Virus record (IMG/VR): IMGVR_UViG_3300000117_000130
Span: 7,206-31,535 of that record
DNA: 24,330 nt
Strand: one strand, 5' to 3'
DNA from: a virus
Shown: positions 14,748-23,510 of the stretch, one piece after another
Numbering within the stretch: the first letter of the stretch is position 1
How the letters are laid out: each line of letters begins with the position of its first letter
Made by a program: the position numbers and the translations under genes
Notes under the pieces: generated by a model
The model's database searches: none
What the model saw: the letters and a program-made list of their open reading frames with translations, nothing else
Told to the model about the DNA's origin: nothing

Positions 14748-15988
14748 TGGGATCTTTATATAAAAGGGGGGACGCAATTTGGGGATTAGCGAACGCATGT
14801 GTTCCATCTACAACTATGTTGCGCGAAACCTGCGAAGATCAGTCTGATCCATATAAAAATATCGTAGGTAGCTATAAAAAGTGGAGCCATAAAACCACCC
14901 GCTTCAGGTCGGGCGATCTGACTATAGGCGGCCCAAACGGAGCTTTGATGAAAGACTTAGACCAATACTTCGGCGTCTTTTTTAGGGGCGGCGATTTAGG
15001 GGATTTAATGGATACCTTTGATGGCACTGTCTCCTCTGGCTCTGTTACTCATAAATGCACGAGCTATCCACAAGTCTGTGTGTTGGGAGCTATAGTTACT
15101 AGCAGTCATTATTATACTGGCTTTACCGAAGTAGGGGATACGACAAAAAAGGTATATAAAACAATGAGCATATCTGGGGCAACTCCTTGGTCGGCTTACA
15201 GCACAAGTGGTGATCTTGTTTATATTGAGAGTAGATCTGAATTCCAAGGCTCGGCGACTTACAGCTTCAACAGCACATCAAATGCATGGGAAATCACATC
15301 GGAAAGCAGGGAACGAAGAACCGTCTATCGGGAGGGACCCGATTATAACGGTGGAGGCGTTCCCTCTGATAGCGAGTGGTCTGCGTTTACCGCTTGGACG
15401 CAAAAAGACACCTACAATGAAGACTACGTGGCTTTGTCTTCCGCTTTCACGTCTATGGATTACGAGAAGTATGCGGTAGAAGTCGTGAATGAAGAATACG
15501 ATGACGAGAACAACAACACAGGGTTGTTCCAGATGAGTAACGGAACCATTCGGCCAAGAAATGTCGGTAGTGACACCATAATAATCCGCGAACAAACAAA
15601 CCTCCCTAATGACTCACTTCCGCAATACGATTCAGTTGCTAGACTATCTATTCGAGTTGCGGTTGTAGGAGTTCCGACAGGGACGTATAAAGTCGAACTA
15701 TATGGCGCTCACAGGACTTATTCGTATGACTATCAAACGCGTGATGCTACGAAGGGCAAATTTGAAAAAATCAAATACGCTGACTTGTCAGTGACGGTGG
15801 AAAGCGACTCGTCGATGGCTTGGTCTGATCGCTACGAAGTCACACTTCAAGGCGGATACGAGTATCGCTTAAAATATTTTAGTGATGCTGAATTTGTTGA
15901 AGACGAGTGGGATTTCTTTATTTGCCCCGATAACCCAAATTACAACACATTATATCGATATGGTGGAATGAAATTTCAGCCTGTATAG
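14747..15988 (+). CDS. Hypothetical tail/fibre-type protein, 413 residues
   Basis: I start it at ATG 14747, overlapping the previous stop (TAATG); an upstream ATG at 14651 would overlap the previous gene by 97 bases and adds only shadow sequence. The 413-residue protein begins MGSLYKRGDAIWGLANACVP and is rich in Tyr, Ser, Thr and Gly with many predicted strands. It has no transmembrane helix or enzyme motif. The last 130 residues (LSIRVAVVGVPTGTYKVELY ... GYEYRLKYFSDAEF) resemble a beta-sandwich. The preceding gene and this one have few CTAG tetramers compared with flanking genes and may be a recent arrival, as tail-tip genes often are. The exact role is unknown. Confidence 0.62.
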   Translation: MGSLYKRGDAIWGLANACVPSTTMLRETCEDQSDPYKNIVGSYKKWSHKTTRFRSGDLTIGGPNGALMKDLDQYFGVFFRGGDLGDLMDTFDGTVSSGSVTHKCTSYPQVCVLGAIVTSSHYYTGFTEVGDTTKKVYKTMSISGATPWSAYSTSGDLVYIESRSEFQGSATYSFNSTSNAWEITSESRERRTVYREGPDYNGGGVPSDSEWSAFTAWTQKDTYNEDYVALSSAFTSMDYEKYAVEVVNEEYDDENNNTGLFQMSNGTIRPRNVGSDTIIIREQTNLPNDSLPQYDSVARLSIRVAVVGVPTGTYKVELYGAHRTYSYDYQTRDATKGKFEKIKYADLSVTVESDSSMAWSDRYEVTLQGGYEYRLKYFSDAEFVEDEWDFFICPDNPNYNTLYRYGGMKFQPV

Positions 15989-16058
15989 CACGGACTCGCC
16001 ACCGAGACCTGCCCGCTCAAAAAGTGGCCTGCGACTGCCCAACAAATTATGTAGCACC

Positions 16059-16283
16059 ATGATAATCCGAAACCATAAATCAAAGCCATTGAAATTAACC
16101 AAGGAGCAAGTTGCTGGCTTGCAGCAGGATCAACCCAAGCCCATTGGCCTAGGAGATCGTGTAGAGCGCGTTGCACAACCCATAGCTAGGGTTATTGATA
16201 GGGTAGCTGGCACTAATATACAGGGGTGCGGAGCCTGTCAGAAACGCAAAGAATATTTAAACAAGAAGTTCCCCAATACTTAA
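16059..16283 (+). CDS. Small protein with C-terminal GCGxC motif
   Basis: This 74-residue protein has a basic N-terminus (KSKPLKLTKEQV) and a middle with DRVERVAQPIARVIDRVAG helices. It ends GTNIQGCGACQKRKEYLNKK. The ending, with CxxC followed by KRxxxLN, is a pattern I have seen in many small phage proteins of unknown function. The two cysteines could bind a metal together with a partner or dimer. The 70 bases before it (15989-16058) are unusually GC-rich, contain only a weak 5-base stem (15998-16002 with 16024-16028) and hold no gene. It precedes a large gene by 23 bases. Confidence 0.65.
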   Translation: MIIRNHKSKPLKLTKEQVAGLQQDQPKPIGLGDRVERVAQPIARVIDRVAGTNIQGCGACQKRKEYLNKKFPNT

Positions 16284-16291
16284 ACCCCTTA

Positions 16292-16300
16292 TGGTACAAT
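16292..16300 (+). promoter_or_regulatory. Extended -10 promoter candidate, leaderless start
   Basis: TGGTACAAT is a TGn plus near-consensus -10 hexamer. Seven bases past it is the A of ATG 16307, which would make a leaderless message. It resembles the TGCTATAAT element before the scaffold. No -35 is evident. Confidence 0.4.
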
Positions 16301-16306
16301 AACAAT

Positions 16307-18043
16307 ATGGCAACCTACACACCACCCAGCGGAAATTACGGAGCAATGGATAGAATCAATAAAGATCTACCCAAGGATCAACAGAAGCTAGCTGATGCTG
16401 TCAAAGGTCGAGATAATCGTGGCACGACAGAAAAATTAATGGATGAATTAGTGCCAGACTTTGCTTTGAGTGCTATGGGTGGTAGAACTTTAATGGAACT
16501 AGCTCCAAATAGCCCAAAATTAACTAAAATTGGTAAATATGCTGGAGGTGGTTCTTATGCTCCGCATTTGATGTCCTTTGGTCTTGGCTACGAAGTAGGA
16601 GAACAACTGGACAAACGCTATGATTATAGCGGAAAAATAGCTAATACCCTTGGGCCAATGTATGCACGCCTCAAAGGAGTAGACACCAATACGGGTGCAA
16701 TCAGCCCAGAGGAAAGGGCTGCAATTGCAAGCGGAAGAAACCCAGCACTAGAGCAAAAGGGAAATATCGTTGAGCAACCAATGACTCCAGCGGAGCTTCA
16801 AGCAATCCGAGAGGGAAAGAATCCACTGAAGCCCATTTACGACACAAATTCTTTAGCATCGCCCGCCACTGTTCCCTCGTTAAGCACTGTAGCTATCCCC
16901 AATGTGATTGGCTATGAAGAAATGGCAGGGAAGTCCCAACAAGAAAGAGAAGCAATTGCTTCTAAGGATCTAGGTGCAACGTTTGAAGGAATGTATAAGA
17001 CCAAGGATGGTCAGATGATGGGGCAACTTGCAGCACCAAACGCTCAGTCCAGCGGGATGAATCAAATTATGTCACCCCAAGAGGTAGCTGCATTTGAAAA
17101 TAACCAAGTGCTAAATGAGCAGCCAAGGGTATCTGGAACGCCAGAGGAGGGACTAAGGGAATTTACTGATGCCCGTGGTAATGTAGCATACGGAAATGAA
17201 TCAGCAATCAAGCAGTTCTCCGCACCAGCTACACCAGCTACACTAGCTACACCAGCTGCACCTCGAATGACTGCTGGTCAACAGGCACAAGCTAACTTTG
17301 AAAGAGCAAGAGATAGTGGCAAGGAGTTTACCCCAGAGCAAGTTGTCCAAGCACAGGAATTAGCCGCGAGTGCGGGTCGTACTTTTGACGAGGACACTGG
17401 GTATTCTAAGGACTTTGATCCAGTAATACAGGAAGCTTATCTTGGGAGGCAAAGGGAACTCAAGCCCACCGAAGCCCCAGAAGCAACTAATAGAATCCAG
17501 CCCACAGAGGGCACTCAGCCCCAATCGGATTACGAAAAGCAAGTCCAAGAGGACGAGAAGGGAATCGTAGATCGAGCTAGGGAGCAAGGAAGGAGCCAAG
17601 AATACATTGATAAAATGCTTGAAGCCGTGCGTGAAAGAAGGAATGATGCCGAGGAAGAGCAATCCTACGAGGATCTTAAACGCCAGTTGGAAATTAAGAA
17701 ACTAAACAAGGAACTGAGCGAAGAGGAGGAGCAGGTGGATATCGGCAAGGTTAACTCTACATATAAAATGATGAAGGATCAGGGAGTTAATGTTGATCCC
17801 AACACTGGAGCAATCACAGTTACTGAAAAGGGAATCATAAGAAGCAGCGAAAAGCCCCTAGCTGCAAATTCAGCACTATTCCAGCAATTATCACTTACTC
17901 GTGAAGGTCGATATATCCTAAACACTAGGCCCCCAGAAATCAGCAAGGTTGAGAATCCATCAACGGATCTAGCATATCCAGCTAATGATGGAAGAATTTT
18001 CCGATGGGATGGATCCAAGTGGTCTGTAGTTACGGAACTATAA
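16307..18043 (+). CDS. Virion-type protein, 578 residues, mostly disordered/helical
   Basis: I begin at ATG 16307, because the frame upstream overlaps the CxxC gene and adds 27 residues with no protein-like features. Residues 1-about 115 contain the only compact-looking part (DRINKDLPKDQQKLADAVKG; LMSFGLGYEVGEQLDKRYDY). Residues about 140-390 are Pro/Ala/Gln-rich with repeated ERxAIASGRNP and EGKNPL-like text and a PATPATLATPAAP linker. Residues about 390-490 are strongly charged helix (EEQSYEDLKRQLEIKKLNKE). The end (IFRWDGSKWSVVTEL) is a short aromatic motif. The size, helix content and place before the giant gene suggest an internal or ejected virion protein; I recognise no family. Confidence 0.62.
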   Translation: MATYTPPSGNYGAMDRINKDLPKDQQKLADAVKGRDNRGTTEKLMDELVPDFALSAMGGRTLMELAPNSPKLTKIGKYAGGGSYAPHLMSFGLGYEVGEQLDKRYDYSGKIANTLGPMYARLKGVDTNTGAISPEERAAIASGRNPALEQKGNIVEQPMTPAELQAIREGKNPLKPIYDTNSLASPATVPSLSTVAIPNVIGYEEMAGKSQQEREAIASKDLGATFEGMYKTKDGQMMGQLAAPNAQSSGMNQIMSPQEVAAFENNQVLNEQPRVSGTPEEGLREFTDARGNVAYGNESAIKQFSAPATPATLATPAAPRMTAGQQAQANFERARDSGKEFTPEQVVQAQELAASAGRTFDEDTGYSKDFDPVIQEAYLGRQRELKPTEAPEATNRIQPTEGTQPQSDYEKQVQEDEKGIVDRAREQGRSQEYIDKMLEAVRERRNDAEEEQSYEDLKRQLEIKKLNKELSEEEEQVDIGKVNSTYKMMKDQGVNVDPNTGAITVTEKGIIRSSEKPLAANSALFQQLSLTREGRYILNTRPPEISKVENPSTDLAYPANDGRIFRWDGSKWSVVTEL

Positions 18044-18065
18044 TTATCGTAAACAAATTTAAATT

Positions 18066-21000
18066 ATGTCAGAGGATGTTGCTAAGGGAATTAGTCTAGA
18101 TGAAGCTCGCACCCTAATGAATGGGGGCGACTCCGTCCAAGCGGCAGCGGGAATATCAATGGAGGAGGCAAAGTCCCTCATGAATAATGCTCAAGAGGAT
18201 CAACCATCCTTCACTGACTACTTGCGTTCAGTGCCAGCTACGGCAGTGGATATTATTGCTGGATCCGTTGAGGGTCTTACTTCCGCAATAGGTCAGTTCA
18301 CTGGGGACTACGAGCTAGCTAGAAACATCGGAGAGATCCGCACGGACATCAATGATGTAATTATGGGGGATGCCCCAGAGTCCATCAAGGGGGACTTCGC
18401 ATATAAGCTATCGTCTGGATTGGGCAGCACTATCCCCTACTTGGGTGCAGCACTGGTAGCCAAGCGACCAGATATGCTATCCAAGGTGGCTGCTAGTGGG
18501 TTCTTCCTGTCCTCTGCTGGTCAGCAGGTGCGTGATGACTACCTAGCTACAAAGGGAATAACATCTGAAACAGCAACAGATGAGCAAATGGCTGAGAGTG
18601 TTCGGGCGGGTGCTGTCGGTGCAGTCCCCATTGCACTAGCTGAAAGGCTTGGTGCTGGAGCTATCCTAAAGCCATTTACAAAGGGAGCTATACCCGCAGG
18701 CAAGGTTATGGAACGCATTAGTCAGTATGCTGTGGCGGGTGCAGGTGAAGCAGCTACGGAAGTAATGCAGTCTGGAATCATTAACAGCATAGCTAGCTAC
18801 GTAAGTAAGTATGATGAGGATCGTCCAATAACTAGGGGCATGGCTGAGTCCGCACTAATTGGTTTCCTAGTGGGGGGCGGTGTAAACGCTGGTGTTGATA
18901 CGGTGCAGCGTGCATTGACTCAATCGGATCGCATGCGTGCGGGTGTCCAAGATGGTAGCCTTAATGCAAATGATGTCATTGATCCCGATGTGGGTTCACA
19001 GATGGCAGCCATTGCCATGGAGAACGACTCTGTTCCAGAAGTTGATAGCGATCAACAGGCGAGACTAACAGATAAGAACAGTTTATCTAATTTTGTATCC
19101 AAGACATTAACACCCATCAGCCGTCGCTTGGGTCGTGCTGGTAAGGAAGTTGTACGTGAGTTCCGTAAGTTTGAAATGGATACTGGCATGAAGATCAATG
19201 AATACAAGGAGGCGGTAAGCCCCTTCAGTCAGAGAATGCTGGATCTGAAGAAGAGCAGCCCAGAGGACTACAAGATACTCTCACGGGCACTAGCTAATGC
19301 AAATGAGCTAGCAGAATCCCTACCTAACAGTGTTCAGCAGGACTTAGAAAAGAAAGCACAGATACAGCCAGAGATAATCAGATCCTCAAGTGAACAGTTA
19401 CTGGACATTGCAAATCCAGACGCACAGATAATTAACCAGCAGATTGATCAAGCTAGGCAGGCATTAGAAGCATCTGGATTAAAGACTAAAATTCACATTA
19501 TTGAGTCTGGTAACTCTTACTACGATCCGTCTTCCAACACCATAGCAATTAGTGCGGAGCAGGCCGACGGAACAACTGTTGCACACGAATACTTCCACGC
19601 CGCTCTTGGTCAAGCTGTAAAGACCGATTTAGAATTGCAGGGCATGACTCGCAATATGTTCGACAGTGTTATCCGTGCCTCAGTGGATGGGTCATCACTT
19701 AACGAACAACTAAAGGGATTTGTTTCCCAGTATGATGAGAACATCCAGAACGAAGAGTTCCTAGCCCAGACCGTTGGCGAGCTAGCTAGGCAATACAAGA
19801 CTCTGGACGTAAACACTAGGACACGGGTTAAGTTGTGGATTAACCAAGTCATGCAGAAGTTAGGGATCAGTGGTGTATTCAAGGAGGCTGAGACGGATGT
19901 CGAGGTTATCGAGCAGCTAAATGCATTCGCTAGATTCGCTGGGGACTCGGAGGCACTTACGGAGAAACTTAATCCATCATTCGTGCAAGAAATGCTAGAC
20001 CCCAAGGGCGAGCAAGCAATTTTAAGTGAACCAGTTCAGGCTTCAAAGCTACAGCTAGCTAACTTTCAGGACTTACCTAAACTAAAATTTACATCCAAGC
20101 CCAGCAAGTATTCTAGGATAGCTAACGGAAACCAAATAAACTTTGCTGAATTTATATCTAAATTAAAGTCAGAGAACGCAAGGGTTTCTTTTTGGGCAGC
20201 CGATCAGTTTGGCAGCGGAACATACACCGATGAAGTAAGCGGTAAGAAATACGACCTAGATGGAGGAATCAGTTTTCCGTTAGATAAAAAAGGGAAGCGT
20301 AAGGATTATGTTTGGGCTTCTACTGCGGATTCATCTATCAAAAAAATGCTAGCTGAGTCTGATTACGTATTTTTAGTGTCTGGTAAGCCAGACTCTCAAA
20401 TGCTTTTTAATAAACAAACTCACCAGATTGTAATAGATCGAGCAAAGAAAAAGTATGGAAGCCTTGATAATGCTCTTGATAGTATATTGAAAATTGCCGA
20501 GAGGGATGGCAGGGATAACGATCAGTTGAATGCCATGCGGAATATACGCAAGTTTGGTGCAGATAAGTATTTTAAAGATAAATCCAATACTGATGTGGGT
20601 AAATTCCTAAAGGCACTGAAAGGCCAATACGATTTAAAGGTCGATTCAGAATACAGGGAAGCAATAAGATCCATAATGCCAGACACAAACAACCTTAGGG
20701 ATGGTTTCCTTAAGGATAATGACTTTAACTTTCTTGATGTAATGGGAGTGATTAAGCCCAGTGGTGAAGTTGATGACAACTCTTCTGGTCACGGAACATA
20801 TAGGGACGGCGTTCGCGGTGAGTTCATTGGAGTTCCAGATGTAAAGGTTCCTGTCCATGATCTATTCACGGATGATGCAAAGGTGTTGTTCAAGGATGAG
20901 ATGGTAAAAAATTCAATTGCGGCAAAGGTTGCTAGATATACCAAGAAAACAAAGGGGATCCCTAGTGATGTAGAAGTCTCTGGGTTTATGGCAGAATCAG

Positions 21001-22859
21001 AAAAATATGCGTCTTCATTTATGAATATGCCATCCAAATATCATGGTGTTTACTCTGGTGGATCAACTGGGTTTAAATCAAGAAACGCAGAAACATTTAT
21101 TAATCCGTTCCCAGAGGGCGATCCAGTTACCGCAGAACAAATGACTGAGGGTGCAGGTGCTATTCGTCGCCAAAAGGAACGCAGGGAACGCACAGCAACC
21201 GAGGAGGAGATCATTCGTGGTCTGTCCGATGATGGTATGCGTCTTCTAGAAAAGCATGGGATGGTAGATGACTATCGCTCTGTGCGTGAAACCCTTGACA
21301 AAATCAAGGAGGAATACAAGGCACTTGGTCTAGATGCTAACTTTATCGACAACTACTTCCCTCGCTTGGTTCAAGACCTAAAGGGACTAAAGGAATCCTA
21401 CGGACAGGAAACTGGGATTGTTGACCAAGAGATTCGTCGCTACGAAAAAATGACTGGTCAAACACTCTCGGACTCCGAGCGTCAGATCATGTATGAGAAG
21501 CTAGCTAGATCAAGAATGCATCGTGGTGGAGCTTCCTCTCCTAGTAATATGAAGGAGCGTAGGACTGAGCTACTGCAAGAACCCCAGATGCAATACTACG
21601 CTGATCCCGAAGTAGCTCTAGATAACTACATTGAGAAAATGGTTAACGCCATTGAGACCAAGAAGCTAATCGGTGATGCTGCGTCTGGAAAGACCGAGGG
21701 TTCTGATCCAGTAGCTGGAAGGCTAGGGGAAGTGATGAAGAAGATGGCCGATGAGGGTCGCTTGCGTGACGATCAAATTGAAGTTATACAGGGTGCTGTG
21801 GCAGCTAGATTTGGTCAACACGGCAGTCAGTATGGCTTTGTCAAGGGAGCTAAGAACATGGGCTACCTAGCTACAATGGGTAACGTGGGGTCAACCCTTA
21901 CTCAGTTGGGTGACTTCTACTTCACTATGGTTCAGAATGGACTGATCCCCACCGTCGAGGCAGTGATGGGCAAGAAGAACATAACAGTGGAAGACTTGGG
22001 TATAGCTAAGGATTTAGTTGAAATCGACAGCAAGCAGGGGGCTGGAATGTTTTCCAATAGCGTTAAAAGTGTGTTTAAATGGACGGGGCTAACAGCCTTT
22101 GATAGGTTGGCTAAGAATACGAACATTAATGCGGCACACAATGTCCTGACCAAGGGTGCTAAGGCCAGCCAGACTAGCAACAAGTATAAAAAAACCCTAG
22201 CTAGGCTCAAGAGAACTCAGGGCAATGATGCATACAAGACGATAGCAGACCTACAGAATGGAGTTAAGAGCGACCTAGTTATTGAGGCTCTATACAATGA
22301 GCTAGCTGACGTAGCTCCAATATCCCTTACTGAAATGCCAGAGGTATACGCTGGAAACCCGAACCTTAGGATTATGTATAGCTTAAAATCCTATACCATT
22401 AAGCAATTTAACTTTGTCCGTGAGCGTGTGTTCTCTAAGCTAATGCAGGGAATAGCTACCAAGAACCCCCAGATGATTGGAGAAGCATCCGTGGATACAA
22501 TGAAGATCCTAGCATTTTCTACCCTAGCAAACGGATCCGCGGATGTGCTGAAAGCAATTGTGTTTAATCGCGAAATAGATGAGGACGATTTCTTCTGGGA
22601 CACATTCCTGCGAATCTTCGGCATAACTAAATACACTACAGTTCAAGCCAGAAAAGAAGGTTTAGGGATGGCTGTGTTGAAGATGGTAGCTCCACCGCAA
22701 TTCGGAATGCTGGACGATATCGCAAAGGACGTATCGGGGGCCAGAAGCCTAGAGGAAATGAGAACAGCAAAGTTTGTTCCTTTTGTAGGAAAGCTGTACT
22801 ACTGGCGAGAGGGCAGGGGCGAGGATGTTGAAGAAAAACTCTCTAGGCTCAACAGATAA
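18066..22859 (+). CDS. Giant virion (ejection-type, polyvalent) protein with HExxH domain
   Basis: This 1597-residue protein starts at ATG in a TAAATTATG context. Residues 1-50 have two GISxxEAxxLMN repeats. Residues about 60-290 hold several hydrophobic helices (AVDIIAGSVEGLTSAIG; GSTIPYLGAALVA; ALIGFLVGGGVNA), as in proteins that enter membranes. Residues 475-515 include HEYFH (507-511) in TTVAHEYFHAALG, a zinc metallopeptidase motif, with acidic residues about 55 later (NEEFLAQTVGELA) as candidate third ligands. Residues about 675-1015 form a distinct unrecognised domain. Residues 1030-1597 are helical, and the end (GNPNLRIMYSLKSYTIKQFN, KFVPFVGKLYYW) resembles large polyvalent protein C-terminal domains. 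Such proteins are packaged and ejected, which would place the peptidase in the host envelope or cytoplasm. It overlaps the convergent gene by 11 bases. Confidence 0.72.
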   Translation: MSEDVAKGISLDEARTLMNGGDSVQAAAGISMEEAKSLMNNAQEDQPSFTDYLRSVPATAVDIIAGSVEGLTSAIGQFTGDYELARNIGEIRTDINDVIMGDAPESIKGDFAYKLSSGLGSTIPYLGAALVAKRPDMLSKVAASGFFLSSAGQQVRDDYLATKGITSETATDEQMAESVRAGAVGAVPIALAERLGAGAILKPFTKGAIPAGKVMERISQYAVAGAGEAATEVMQSGIINSIASYVSKYDEDRPITRGMAESALIGFLVGGGVNAGVDTVQRALTQSDRMRAGVQDGSLNANDVIDPDVGSQMAAIAMENDSVPEVDSDQQARLTDKNSLSNFVSKTLTPISRRLGRAGKEVVREFRKFEMDTGMKINEYKEAVSPFSQRMLDLKKSSPEDYKILSRALANANELAESLPNSVQQDLEKKAQIQPEIIRSSSEQLLDIANPDAQIINQQIDQARQALEASGLKTKIHIIESGNSYYDPSSNTIAISAEQADGTTVAHEYFHAALGQAVKTDLELQGMTRNMFDSVIRASVDGSSLNEQLKGFVSQYDENIQNEEFLAQTVGELARQYKTLDVNTRTRVKLWINQVMQKLGISGVFKEAETDVEVIEQLNAFARFAGDSEALTEKLNPSFVQEMLDPKGEQAILSEPVQASKLQLANFQDLPKLKFTSKPSKYSRIANGNQINFAEFISKLKSENARVSFWAADQFGSGTYTDEVSGKKYDLDGGISFPLDKKGKRKDYVWASTADSSIKKMLAESDYVFLVSGKPDSQMLFNKQTHQIVIDRAKKKYGSLDNALDSILKIAERDGRDNDQLNAMRNIRKFGADKYFKDKSNTDVGKFLKALKGQYDLKVDSEYREAIRSIMPDTNNLRDGFLKDNDFNFLDVMGVIKPSGEVDDNSSGHGTYRDGVRGEFIGVPDVKVPVHDLFTDDAKVLFKDEMVKNSIAAKVARYTKKTKGIPSDVEVSGFMAESEKYASSFMNMPSKYHGVYSGGSTGFKSRNAETFINPFPEGDPVTAEQMTEGAGAIRRQKERRERTATEEEIIRGLSDDGMRLLEKHGMVDDYRSVRETLDKIKEEYKALGLDANFIDNYFPRLVQDLKGLKESYGQETGIVDQEIRRYEKMTGQTLSDSERQIMYEKLARSRMHRGGASSPSNMKERRTELLQEPQMQYYADPEVALDNYIEKMVNAIETKKLIGDAASGKTEGSDPVAGRLGEVMKKMADEGRLRDDQIEVIQGAVAARFGQHGSQYGFVKGAKNMGYLATMGNVGSTLTQLGDFYFTMVQNGLIPTVEAVMGKKNITVEDLGIAKDLVEIDSKQGAGMFSNSVKSVFKWTGLTAFDRLAKNTNINAAHNVLTKGAKASQTSNKYKKTLARLKRTQGNDAYKTIADLQNGVKSDLVIEALYNELADVAPISLTEMPEVYAGNPNLRIMYSLKSYTIKQFNFVRERVFSKLMQGIATKNPQMIGEASVDTMKILAFSTLANGSADVLKAIVFNREIDEDDFFWDTFLRIFGITKYTTVQARKEGLGMAVLKMVAPPQFGMLDDIAKDVSGARSLEEMRTAKFVPFVGKLYYWREGRGEDVEEKLSRLNR

Positions 22860-23388
22860 AGCAACTTAAATCATCTTTACTGGGGGCACAGTTTGCGGCA
22901 CTCTTGCTGATCAAGATATGCGGTATCTTATACAAGTCATCGGGGTGAATCTTGGACAGCAGGTCATCCCTTCCGTATTTTTTTCTGGAATACATCTTAT
23001 ACATGCAATCCTTGGGCGAGCTAACATGGGTGCTTTTATCCACCAAGCTATCTACTAATTGTATTAAATCCTCCTTGCGAACTAGCTGAAACTCTTTTTC
23101 TCGCTCAAAAGCAAAGTGCGTGGCTTTCCCATACAGCCACCCACTCCCTCCAGATATTCCCCTGAACTCAATCCATAGGGTCTCTGGGTCTTTTATGGAC
23201 TTAACGTCAACGTCCATTGATAGTCTGCAACGGAAGTCTATGTGATCAAACTGACCATTTTGCACTCCAGTTAGCTCAATATTTGATCCAAAGAAACCAT
23301 CAATTGATTTCTTGAAGTCGCACTCGGCTGCGGCACCCTTCTCACTGGCCCTGCCAGTTCTGTCTAGCTCGTTTCTATATGATTTCAT
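22849..23388 (-). CDS. PD-(D/E)xK nuclease-like protein
   Basis: I choose ATG at 23388 (179 residues), not the GTG at 23406: a strong GGGGAGG Shine-Dalgarno lies nine bases before the ATG, and the GTG would be inside that hairpin. A FDHIDFRC strand is followed by SMDVDVKS (Asp59, Asp61 and Lys63 from the chosen start) and LWIEFRGISGGSGWLYG. An acidic residue, strand, D-x-K and a G-W-L-Y-G motif are typical of small phage proteins with a restriction-endonuclease-like fold. The C-terminal half is basic and helical. A role in DNA repair, recombination or host DNA degradation is inference. It faces the late operon and overlaps the giant gene's end by 11 bases. The late-operon terminator and this gene's ribosome site share bases. 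Confidence 0.5.
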   Translation of the reverse strand: MKSYRNELDRTGRASEKGAAAECDFKKSIDGFFGSNIELTGVQNGQFDHIDFRCRLSMDVDVKSIKDPETLWIEFRGISGGSGWLYGKATHFAFEREKEFQLVRKEDLIQLVDSLVDKSTHVSSPKDCMYKMYSRKKYGRDDLLSKIHPDDLYKIPHILISKSAANCAPSKDDLSCFIC

Positions 23389-23397
23389 ATTAATGGG

Positions 23398-23438
23398 CCT
23401 CCCCACCTAACATAGCGCTAAGTGGGGAGGTTTTTTTT
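23398..23438 (+). terminator. Rho-independent terminator of late operon; hairpin also holds opposite-strand SD
   Basis: CCTCCCCAC (23398-23406) pairs perfectly with GTGGGGAGG (23422-23430), followed by eight Ts (23431-23438). This is a canonical intrinsic terminator for plus-strand transcripts. On the minus strand the same stem contains the GGGGAGG Shine-Dalgarno of the nuclease-like gene. It is the first strong terminator after the structural genes. Confidence 0.85.
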
Positions 23439-23510
23439 ATCGGGATTAATAGAGGTGGAAACAATGACAAAACCACCCGCTGGGGATTGCTCCATCAGCT
23501 TACCGACAAA

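Noticed and set aside
15989-16058. RNA gene or terminator in the GC-rich gap
   Set aside because: Only a 5-base stem is seen with no T-run and no tRNA-like fold.
16226-16306. Upstream extension of the 578-residue protein
   Set aside because: The extra 27 residues overlap the CxxC gene and look like an out-of-frame shadow; ATG 16307 fits the promoter candidate.
22860-22930. Terminator directly after the giant gene
   Set aside because: No GC stem with a T-run is visible; the first strong one is at 23398-23438.
23389-23406. GTG start of the nuclease-like gene at 23406
   Set aside because: It lies inside the terminator stem, whereas the ATG at 23388 has a GGGGAGG site at proper spacing.
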